44,403 bases of DNA from CAYLJJ01 sp964384025 (GTDB taxonomy: Bacteria; Myxococcota_A; Bradymonadia; UBA7976; UBA1532). The stretch lies in the NCBI GenBank assembly GCA_964384025.1, contig CAYLJJ010000055.1:1-44403 (forward strand), read 5' to 3'. Within the stretch, counting starts at the first letter, position 1; every line of letters begins with the position of its first letter. Shown here in pieces: positions 1 through 6,783 of this stretch. A program made the position numbers and the translations under genes. The notes beneath the pieces are model-generated. The model was given only the letters and a program-made list of their open reading frames with translations. It was not told the DNA's origin and did no database searches.

Positions 1-170
1 ATGTGTATGTGTTTTTCATCTATGAAAAAACACCCATAACATCTGCAACGTTAGGGTCGGGCGGAGGGGAGGAGAAAAGATCAATAACCCCGCCCCCACC
101 CCCCCCCAGCCCCCCCGCGCCCCCCCCCCCCCCCCCCCCAGCCCGCGGCCCCCGCCCCCCCGCCCCCCAG
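1..170. other. C-rich low-complexity contig edge, probable artefact
   Basis: Bases ~86-170 are almost pure C with a few G and A, preceded by about 85 bases that match nothing recognisable. Reading through gives a polyproline stretch that runs straight into the signature region of an ABC ATPase, where an LSGGQ-type motif would be expected. No natural ABC protein would begin this way. I read it as a homopolymer or assembly artefact, or a contig end, and not as coding sequence. Confidence 0.7.
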
Positions 171-2651
171 GGACAGCGTGTGCGCCTGGGGAGAGCTTTC
201 CTTAAGGAGCGCCCTCGTTTGGTCCTCCTGGATGAACCCTTTCGTGGCCTGGGGGCTGATCAACGCAGGTCGCTGATGCGCAGCGCCCGTCGTCACTGGG
301 CAGGCTCCAGCCTTATCTGCGTCACCCACGATCTAGAAGAGAGCCGCAACTTTGATCGGGTCCTGGTGATCGAGGAGGGGCGATCGACAGAGCAGGGCAG
401 CCCGAAGGATCTCAAAGGTGGGGCCTATGAGCGCCTCCTCAAGGCCAGCGCTGAGGCTCAAAGCAGAGTCTGGGGCGCGTCAACTTGGCGTCGGCTCCAT
501 ATCGAGAGGGGTCAACTTCGAGAGGAGGGGGAGCCCCCTGAGCTGGAGGATTTGAAACCCTTTTCGCCTCTTGAAGAGCCCGAACCTCTCCACATCCAGG
601 GAGAGAGTTGGCCCTCTGCGAGGCTCCCTGAGGCTCTTAAAGCTCTGGCGCGAGCGGCGGGCCTGCCGATCGTCCAGAGTTCAGCGCTGGGGCAACCAGA
701 GGCCGAGCTTCAAAGCTGGATGGAGCGCGCAGTGCACGCCCTTGGCCTGGAGCCGATCTTTCATGATGTCCCCTACCGAATGCAGCCTCAAGCGCTCTCA
801 CAGGGGCCAAGCCTTTGGCCCTTAAAGGGGGGGGAGTGGCTGGCGATCCTGGGTGGACGAGCTGCTCATCTGAGAGTTTTGGGACCGGATGGGCAGCTGC
901 GTTGGCGCCCCAGAGAGGAGATTCGTGCTCAACTGAACCAGGAGATCGAGGCGGAGGTTCGGCCTGAGATTGAAGAGTTCTTGGAGGGGATCTCTCTCAA
1001 TAAGCCCAAGCTGCTGAGACGGCTCTTAGATGAGTTTTGCCAAGAGAAGCAGATCCGGGGTTGTTTGAGTCTACGGCTCTCCCCAGGCAGCTCACTCCTA
1101 AAACAGCTTCAACACTACGGTATCCTACGGCGTCTTTGGGGCTTCTTGGGGGTTCACTTCTTCAGCTACCTCCTCTCGATCCTCGCTTGGTGGCTCCTGG
1201 GTCATGGCGCTCTCTCTGGTCGCTTTGAGGCAGGTTGGCTCTGGGCCTGGGGCCTTCTCCTGCTCTCTCAGATCCCTCTGGGCCTCGCCGCTGCTTGGTG
1301 GCAGGGGCTCTTTGGTCTGGGTTTTGTGGGGCTCTTACAGCGTCGAGTCCTCCGAGGAGGGCTTCAGATCAGCTCAGACTTCCTGAGGCGGGAGGGAGCG
1401 GGACAACTCTTAGGACGGGCGACGGAGGCTCAGCGCCTCTCAGGCTTAGCGCTTTCAGCCAGCTTCTCCGCGCTCAGCGCGCTCCTGGATCTGGGCAGCG
1501 CAGCCTTGGTCCTCAGCTTAGGAGTTGTCGGGCTCTGGCACGTCACCGCCTTGGGGATCTGGTCCCTCCTGGCCCTGGGGTTGGGGATCATTTACTACCG
1601 CAGCCTACAGACCTGGACTACCACGCGGATGGACCTCAACCAAGATCTGGTCGAGCGGATGATGGGGCATCGAACCCGGCTGGCGCAGCTGCCCTCCTCC
1701 GGTTGGCACGAGGGGGAGGATGCCTTGTTGAGTGACTATCTGCGCAGCTCAAAACGGATGGATCATAGCGTCATCGCCTTAACCCTGCTCTTAACGCGGG
1801 GCTGGCTGCCTTTGGGGATCGGCCTGATGGCGCCCGCCCTCTTGGGCGCCGCTGATTCTATAGGTCTAGCGGTTAGCCTGGGTGGAGTTCTCCTCGCCTC
1901 GGCTGCCTTGGGGCGCCTGGGAGGCAGCTTGGCGCAGATCACAGGGGCCATTGTCACTTGGAAGCAGGCAGGGCCTCTGATCTCAGCGGGTCGAGATCAG
2001 CGCTCGCCTCCCGCCGACGCCCCCCGCCCTCAGCGCTCTGCGCTGCTCTTAGAAGCTCGGGAGTTGATCTACCGCTTCCCAGGGCGTCCTAACCCTGCGC
2101 TCGAGGGAGCCAGTCTTCAGATCCTTCCTCGGGATCGTCTGCTGCTCCAAGGAGGCTCAGGGGGAGGCAAATCCACCTTCGCTGCCCTGTTGGCGGGTCT
2201 ACGTCGCCCAGACGCTGGTTTGTTGCTCTTGAGGGGCCTTGATCTGGAGATCTGGGGAACACGCGAGTGGAGCCAGCGAATCGCCCTCGCTCCTCAATTC
2301 CATGAGAATCACATCCTGACCAGCAGCCTCGCTTTTAACCTCCTGATGGGGCGACGCTGGCCCCCGAGCCCAGATGATCTTGAGGAGGCTCAGGAGATCT
2401 GCGAGGAGCTGGGCCTGGGGCCGCTCTTAGAGCGGATGCCCTCAGGGATTCAGCAGGTGGTTGGAGAGACCGGCTGGCGCCTCTCTCACGGGGAGCAGAG
2501 CCGGGTTTTCTTGGCCCGTGCGCTCCTCCAAGACGCGGATCTGCTCCTCCTGGATGAGAGCTTCGCAGCCTTAGATCCAGAGAGCCTTCAGCGCGCCATG
2601 AAAGCTCTATTGTGTCGAGAGCAAGCTTTGCTTCTGATCGCTCATCCCTGA
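171..2651 (+). CDS. Tandem-ATPase ABC transporter, 5' truncated
   Basis: This is a membrane ABC exporter that probably moves a peptide product out of the cytoplasm. The visible protein starts inside a first nucleotide-binding domain: GQRVRLGRA follows a missing LSGG, then Walker B LVLLDEP and the H-loop CVTHD. A ~200-residue linker follows that resembles the degenerate N-terminal domain of NHLM/peptidase-type bacteriocin transporters, with no catalytic Cys seen, so it is unlikely to cleave leaders. Next comes a hydrophobic ABC transmembrane domain (about bases 1130-1960), then a complete second ATPase with Walker A GGSGGGKST, signature LSHGE, Walker B LLLLDES and a C-terminal H-loop. The gene ends 163 bases before the first LYG precursor peptide on the same strand, which makes it the likely exporter of that RiPP. 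The true start lies left of the C-rich junk. The exporter family is clear; the substrate is inferred. Confidence 0.8.
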   Translation, partial: GQRVRLGRAFLKERPRLVLLDEPFRGLGADQRRSLMRSARRHWAGSSLICVTHDLEESRNFDRVLVIEEGRSTEQGSPKDLKGGAYERLLKASAEAQSRVWGASTWRRLHIERGQLREEGEPPELEDLKPFSPLEEPEPLHIQGESWPSARLPEALKALARAAGLPIVQSSALGQPEAELQSWMERAVHALGLEPIFHDVPYRMQPQALSQGPSLWPLKGGEWLAILGGRAAHLRVLGPDGQLRWRPREEIRAQLNQEIEAEVRPEIEEFLEGISLNKPKLLRRLLDEFCQEKQIRGCLSLRLSPGSSLLKQLQHYGILRRLWGFLGVHFFSYLLSILAWWLLGHGALSGRFEAGWLWAWGLLLLSQIPLGLAAAWWQGLFGLGFVGLLQRRVLRGGLQISSDFLRREGAGQLLGRATEAQRLSGLALSASFSALSALLDLGSAALVLSLGVVGLWHVTALGIWSLLALGLGIIYYRSLQTWTTTRMDLNQDLVERMMGHRTRLAQLPSSGWHEGEDALLSDYLRSSKRMDHSVIALTLLLTRGWLPLGIGLMAPALLGAADSIGLAVSLGGVLLASAALGRLGGSLAQITGAIVTWKQAGPLISAGRDQRSPPADAPRPQRSALLLEARELIYRFPGRPNPALEGASLQILPRDRLLLQGGSGGGKSTFAALLAGLRRPDAGLLLLRGLDLEIWGTREWSQRIALAPQFHENHILTSSLAFNLLMGRRWPPSPDDLEEAQEICEELGLGPLLERMPSGIQQVVGETGWRLSHGEQSRVFLARALLQDADLLLLDESFAALDPESLQRAMKALLCREQALLLIAHP

Positions 2652-2814
2652 GTTGGGGACTAAACCTTTAGTTTATTTGCGATTTTGATCGGCCAAAACT
2701 CTTTCTTGGAAAAGAAAATATCTCTCGCTAGGCTGAACTCCAAGTTCTAGACAGCGTGTCTAAAATTCAGGATGAGGTGAACGAGGCTCATAGGGGAGTT
2801 GAAAGGAAAAGAGA

Positions 2815-3009
2815 GTGAATAGGATCAAACGCGAGAAAGAAGCAATTTTGGCTTTTAAGACCAACCTCAAAGCGGGTACTCGGAGAGAAGCTGCACGACC
2901 TGGCCCCACACCTCTGTATGGGATCACTCCCATAACCCAACCCCCAATACAGATGCTCTATGGAGTTAAGCCTCCCATAGATATTCTTCAGGAGATAGAA
3001 GAGGATTAA
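2815..3009 (+). CDS. RiPP precursor peptide A with two LYG motifs
   Basis: A 64-residue peptide starting at GTG with a purine-rich ribosome site (AAGGAAAAGAGA) just upstream. Residues 1-22 form a basic, helical-looking leader (RIKREKEAILAFK, then KAGT) nearly identical to that of the next gene. The C-terminal half is Pro-rich and carries PLYGI (Tyr35) and MLYGV (Tyr49), followed by an acidic end. Short size, conserved leader, repeated core motif and a radical SAM/SPASM gene two genes downstream together indicate a RiPP precursor. The XYG motif is the site recognised by PlpX-type spliceases, which excise a tyramine unit and leave an alpha-keto-beta-amino acid. That this happens here is inference. 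No Cys is present, so thioether or lanthionine chemistry is excluded. Confidence 0.75.
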   Translation: MNRIKREKEAILAFKTNLKAGTRREAARPGPTPLYGITPITQPPIQMLYGVKPPIDILQEIEED

Positions 3010-3063
3010 ACTCTAAACTCTTGAGAAGTTTGGGATCATAGAATCCTTTATAAGGAGATGAGA

Positions 3064-3261
3064 ATGGATAGGATCAAGCGCGAGAAAGAAGCAATTTTGG
3101 CCTTTAAAACCAACCTCAAGGCAGGCACAGGCAGGAGGCGCGCTGAGCCTCGTCCTCTGTATGGGATCATGCCGCTGTACGGTGTTCAGCCGCTCTATGG
3201 AGTTGCGGTACCTCTCTACAGCATTGCGGTTCGCCCTCTGTATGGCGTAGATATTGAGTAA
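3064..3261 (+). CDS. RiPP precursor peptide B with five tandem LYG-type repeats
   Basis: A 65-residue paralogue of the preceding peptide. An ATG at 3058 abuts the AAGGAG at 3052-3057, so the in-frame ATG at 3064 (6-base spacing) is preferred; it also aligns the leader with peptide A residue for residue. Residues 3-22 are identical to peptide A, while the codons differ at seven silent positions. The core is five tandem copies: PLYGI (Tyr33), PLYGV (Tyr39), PLYGV (Tyr45), PLYSI (Tyr52) and PLYGV (Tyr60). The fourth copy has Ser in place of Gly and would not fit an XYG rule. The radical SAM gene begins 78 bases downstream. Probably a multi-site substrate of that enzyme; function inferred from architecture. 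Confidence 0.8.
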   Translation: MDRIKREKEAILAFKTNLKAGTGRRRAEPRPLYGIMPLYGVQPLYGVAVPLYSIAVRPLYGVDIE

Positions 3262-3339
3262 GCCATAAGTACTCTCCCTCCTCTAATTCTTGCCTTTTTC
3301 CTGAAAGAAAAAATCCACCTTCCACAGAAAGAATCAAAG

Positions 3340-4440
3340 ATGATTGAGTATGCAAAACAGTTTGGTTTTGCTCCGAGGACAGCGGTCTGGGAGTTGACTC
3401 TTTCCTGCAATATGAACTGCCTTCACTGTGGCTCTAGAGCAGGACTCAAACGGGAGGGCAATGATCTCAGCACTGAGGAGGCTCTTAAGCTCTGTGAAGA
3501 GTTGGCGAATTTGGGCTGCAACTTACTTACTCTGAGCGGCGGAGAGCCTTTTTTGCGACCCGACTGGGATCAACTCGCCAAGGCTCTGACTGAGGGTGGG
3601 GTTACGGTTAACTTCATCAGCAATGGTCAGGTTTTCAGTGAAGAGATCGCCACCCGCGCCAAGGCGGCGGGGATCACCAACGCCAACTTCAGCTTGGATG
3701 GGATGGAGGAGAGCCACACGCGCCTCCGCCGCGTCAAAGGCAACTGGCAAAAGATCATCGACAACATTCGCCTTTGCCATGAAATGAGGATGAGCGTGGG
3801 CATCATCACCACGATCACGCGCTGGAACTACCCTGAATTAAGAGAGATGCACGCGCTCTTGGAGCGAGAGGGGGTGCATGTTTGGCAGCTTCAGATCGGG
3901 ACCCCTACGGGGAATATGTCCGACAACCTAGATGCTCTCTTAGAGCCTGAAGATATCCTTGATCTTGTGCCCCTGCTGGCGAAGCTCAAAGAGGAAAGCC
4001 AGAGCCTGCGCTTAGATGTAGGGGACAACATCGGCTACTATGGAGGCTATGAAGAAGATTTCCGAGGCTTTGGAAATCCACCCTTCTGGCTGGGCTGTGG
4101 AGCAGGGCTCCATGTCGTTGGGATCGAGAGCGATGGCAACATCAAGGGCTGCCTCTCCCTACCTTCTCAACGCAACTTCGTAGATCGCTTTATCGAGGGC
4201 AATGTTCGAACACGCTCCCTGACTGAGATCTGGAACGATCCTGAAGCCTTCGCCTACAACCGCCAGTTTAAGGTGGAGGATCTGATCGGCTTCTGTCGGG
4301 GCTGTGAGTATGCAGAGCTGTGTCGGGGAGGCTGCTCCTGGGCGGGTTTTGCCCACGCTGAGGGGCGCAACGGTTCTCATTTCTGCTACCACCGCCTCCA
4401 GTTCCAACTTCAGAAGGCGCTCAAGGCTGAAGTGTCCTGA
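3340..4440 (+). CDS. Radical SAM/SPASM peptide maturase, splicease-like
   Basis: A 366-residue radical S-adenosylmethionine enzyme predicted to modify the two LYG peptides upstream. The 4Fe-4S-binding CxxxCxxC is Cys23, Cys27 and Cys30 (LSCNMNCLHC), followed by the GGEPFLR SAM-binding motif. The C-terminal SPASM region has Cys in WLGCGAG and IKGCLSL, then Cys319, 322, 328 and 332 (FCRGCEYAELCRGGC) and a late HFCYH, enough for auxiliary clusters. SPASM enzymes typically act on RiPP precursors, and PlpX from Pleurocapsa, which cuts tyramine out of XYG motifs, has this architecture. I see no separate PlpY-like helper or PqqD-type recognition gene next to it, so precursor recognition may be intrinsic or the partner lies elsewhere. 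It closely resembles the enzyme at 38826-40019. Alternative chemistry on Tyr (C-C or C-O crosslinking, epimerisation) cannot be excluded. Confidence 0.85.
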   Translation: MIEYAKQFGFAPRTAVWELTLSCNMNCLHCGSRAGLKREGNDLSTEEALKLCEELANLGCNLLTLSGGEPFLRPDWDQLAKALTEGGVTVNFISNGQVFSEEIATRAKAAGITNANFSLDGMEESHTRLRRVKGNWQKIIDNIRLCHEMRMSVGIITTITRWNYPELREMHALLEREGVHVWQLQIGTPTGNMSDNLDALLEPEDILDLVPLLAKLKEESQSLRLDVGDNIGYYGGYEEDFRGFGNPPFWLGCGAGLHVVGIESDGNIKGCLSLPSQRNFVDRFIEGNVRTRSLTEIWNDPEAFAYNRQFKVEDLIGFCRGCEYAELCRGGCSWAGFAHAEGRNGSHFCYHRLQFQLQKALKAEVS

Positions 4441-4447
4441 TTGAGGA

Positions 4448-4478
4448 GAAGAGAGCTCTTCCATGCCCCCTTGGGCAT
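4448..4478 (+). terminator. Two adjacent hairpins after the LYG RiPP operon
   Basis: Two perfect inverted repeats follow the radical SAM stop codon: GAAGAG-AG-CTCTTC (4448-4461) and ATGCCC-CCTT-GGGCAT (4463-4478). There is no T-tract, so intrinsic termination is uncertain. They may instead protect the transcript's 3' end. Their position, closing one operon before the unrelated metal-efflux genes, supports an end-of-transcript role. Confidence 0.4.
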
Positions 4479-4705
4479 CACGACCATTACAGCCAAGAAC
4501 AGCAGAAGTTAAGCGCTCTCCTGGCTCACTGGAATATTCAACTCCTGGATAATCAAGCGCGACTGTGTTTCGAAGGAGGCTGATAGGCTTCCTGCTCGGC
4601 GCGACGCTGTGGGCCTCATCCGCAGGTGCGCAAAAACAAAAACCTCCGATCGTTGAGATTGCATTTGAGCGAACATTGCCACCACCAAAAAAAAGGAAAA
4701 TTCCC

Positions 4706-5071
4706 ATGTACAAGACAATGACCTCCAAGATCGCCACAACTGCTTTCGTCATCCTCGCGCTCACCGCCTTCACCGCCTGCGAGAAGAAGAAGGGCGGGAG
4801 CCAACAAGCGCCGAACACACCGGCTTCGACAGCAGCTCCAAGCAGGGTGCACGCTCAACCAGGAGCTCAACCCGGATCACACGAGGACTGGTGTGGAGAG
4901 CATGAGGTCCCTGAGTCACTGTGCACCCGCTGCAATCCGACGCTCACCGCAGCCTTCAAGGCGACGGGGGACTGGTGCCAAGAGCATGGGCTTCCCGAAT
5001 CTCAGTGTTTGATCTGCAACCCTGAGCTGAAGATCGAGCGCCCACCGCGTGCTGAGAAGGCAAGTCCATGA
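4706..5071 (+). CDS. Cys-rich periplasmic lipoprotein of metal-efflux operon
   Basis: A 121-residue predicted lipoprotein. The ATG at 4706 is preceded by AAAGGA with 8-base spacing and gives a short signal peptide ending in a lipobox, LTAFTAC. A longer in-frame reading from GTG at 4565 exists but adds a second, out-of-place signal-like segment, so the shorter start is chosen. After a low-complexity linker come two copies of a Cys-rich motif, DWCxEHxxPESxCxxCNP, separated by a stretch ending FKATG. The same alternating pair occurs three times in the adaptor encoded immediately downstream, with which this gene overlaps by 4 bases (ATGA). The Cys/His arrangement suggests metal binding in the periplasm and delivery to the efflux pump. 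That role is inferred from operon context. Confidence 0.7.
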   Translation: MYKTMTSKIATTAFVILALTAFTACEKKKGGSQQAPNTPASTAAPSRVHAQPGAQPGSHEDWCGEHEVPESLCTRCNPTLTAAFKATGDWCQEHGLPESQCLICNPELKIERPPRAEKASP

Positions 5072-6783
5072 GCCATTGGCGGCCGTTCATTCTCTTCCTC
5101 GTCATCTCAGCGGCTTCTTCGGCCTGCAAGGAGCGTGGTGAGAATCAGCAAGCGTCACGACAAGCTTCGCCGGTGCCATCTGTGTCGGCCGCCGCAAGAT
5201 GTGAGCATGCTCTTCCCCCGGCGCTGTGCACCAAGTGCAATCCTGCGCTGGCGGCAGTATTCCAAGCGAAAGGCGACTGGTGTGAGGGGCATGGGTTCCC
5301 CGAGTCGTTCTGTCCGATCTGCAACCCGGGCGCTACGATCCCGGATGTGGGCGCCGCTCCTCCACCGGTTGCCGATTGGTGCGGGGGCCACGGGTTGCCC
5401 GAATCCAAGTGCAGTAAGTGCAACCCATCTCTAATTTCACAGTTCCAAGCGGTCGGTGATTGGTGTGAGGAGCACGGGTTCCCTGAGTCTGTGTGCCCTG
5501 TGTGCAATCCCCAGCAGCCGCCTGGACCGGCCGACCAGGCCATTGCCGATTGGTGCGTCGAGCATGCACTCCCAGAGTCGCAGTGTACCAAGTGCAACCG
5601 GTCGCTCATCCCGAAGTTTCAGGCAGCTGGCGACTGGTGTGAGGAGCACGGATTCCCTGAGTCGTTTTGCCCTGTGTGCAAGCCCCAGTCACCGCCCACC
5701 GGAGCAGAGCAGGCTGCCATCGAGGCTCGCGTGGTCCGCTTTCGCGCGCCCGACATCGAAGAGTCGGCAGGCATTCGTACCGCACAGGCCCAGCGATCCC
5801 AGGCACCCACTGCCATCGAGTGCACGGCGCGCATTGCGTTTGATAGCGATCGTGTGGCGGATATTCGTGCCATCGTTCCGGGCATTGTGCGTCGCATTCG
5901 CGCCAAGCTTGGTGCGAACGTTGAGCGTGGTGCCCCGCTCTTCGAACTGGAGAGCACACGTGTAGGCGAGATCCAAGGCGCACTGCAGACCGCCACAGAG
6001 CGTGTCCGTGCTGCCCAGGCCAATCTGATCCGGCAACGTGAGCTGAGGTCCAGCGACATCGCCTCGGCACGGCAGGTAGAAGTCGCGAAGCAAGAACTCG
6101 CGAGCGCACAGGCGCAGGCGCGCACTGCTCAGGCGATGCTGCGCATGGCTGGAGCCGCGCAGTCGGCACCGTCCGGTCGCTACACCCTCTCAGCCCCCAT
6201 CGCGGGCACCGTGGTCCGCAGACCGGCGGTCGTCGGACTCTTTGCCACCGAGAGCGAATCCCTCGCCACCATCGTCGACATCTCGGTGATGTGGGCGCTG
6301 TGTGACGTCCCGGAGACCGATGCTTCTAGGGTAGCTCTTGGCCAGAGTGTTCTCGTGACGACCGAAGATGGGAGCCACGAGGCCATCGCAGGAGAGATTA
6401 CCTGGGTCGCCGCCGAGGTGGATCCGCGCACGCGCACGGTCACCGCTCGCGCCGAAGTGCAGAATCCACACGGACGCCTGCGCTCTAATCAGTTCGCGCG
6501 TGCCCGCATCCAGACCAACGCACCACGGACAGCGGTCTTTGTTCCGCGGGCCGCGATTCAACGCATCGGTGAACTCGAGGTGGTGTTCGTGCGCTCGGCG
6601 CAGGGTGTATATGAGCCACGGGTAGTGCAGCGGCGCGGCGGCGGGAACCTCGTTCAGGTCGAAGGACGTGTGCACGATGGCGACGCGGTGGTGACAACGG
6701 GCGCCGTCTTGCTGCGCACGGAGATCATGCCAGGCAGTATTGGTGCTGGCTGCTGCGAAGTTGAATCTAAAGGGGGGAATTGA
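5068..6783 (+). CDS. CusB/CzcB-like RND adaptor with six Cys-rich repeats
   Basis: A 571-residue periplasmic adaptor (membrane fusion protein) of a heavy-metal RND efflux system. The N-terminus has a lipoprotein signal ending SAASSAC. It is followed by three A/B pairs of a Cys-rich module: A type C-x2-H-x2-P-x3-C-x-KCN then FQAxG; B type DWCEEHGFPESxCPxCxP. The rest, from about residue 225, is a classical HlyD/CusB fold: a lipoyl-like half (GIVRRIRAKLG), an Ala/Gln-rich coiled-coil hairpin (QTATERVRAAQ to EVAKQELASAQ), the second half (LSAPIAGTVVRRP) and beta-barrel domains (PRTRTVTARAEV). A CC pair sits near the C-terminus (GAGCCEVES). It overlaps its neighbours by 4 bases upstream and 1 base downstream, so it is translationally coupled. 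The repeats are probably metal-capturing; which metal is unknown. Confidence 0.85.
   Translation: MSHWRPFILFLVISAASSACKERGENQQASRQASPVPSVSAAARCEHALPPALCTKCNPALAAVFQAKGDWCEGHGFPESFCPICNPGATIPDVGAAPPPVADWCGGHGLPESKCSKCNPSLISQFQAVGDWCEEHGFPESVCPVCNPQQPPGPADQAIADWCVEHALPESQCTKCNRSLIPKFQAAGDWCEEHGFPESFCPVCKPQSPPTGAEQAAIEARVVRFRAPDIEESAGIRTAQAQRSQAPTAIECTARIAFDSDRVADIRAIVPGIVRRIRAKLGANVERGAPLFELESTRVGEIQGALQTATERVRAAQANLIRQRELRSSDIASARQVEVAKQELASAQAQARTAQAMLRMAGAAQSAPSGRYTLSAPIAGTVVRRPAVVGLFATESESLATIVDISVMWALCDVPETDASRVALGQSVLVTTEDGSHEAIAGEITWVAAEVDPRTRTVTARAEVQNPHGRLRSNQFARARIQTNAPRTAVFVPRAAIQRIGELEVVFVRSAQGVYEPRVVQRRGGGNLVQVEGRVHDGDAVVTTGAVLLRTEIMPGSIGAGCCEVESKGGN

Noticed and set aside
3..170. 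N-terminal polyproline extension of the first long ORF
   Set aside because: It comes from a C homopolymer run joined to the middle of an ABC ATPase; not a believable protein start.
2659..2672. Inverted repeat ACTAAA-CC-TTTAGT after the ABC gene as a terminator
   Set aside because: Stem is short, AT-only apart from one pair at each end, and has no clear T-tract; the next genes are probably co-transcribed.
4565..4705. Upstream extension of the Cys-rich lipoprotein from a GTG
   Set aside because: The ATG at 4706 has a good ribosome site and directly gives a complete lipoprotein signal; the extension would bury it.
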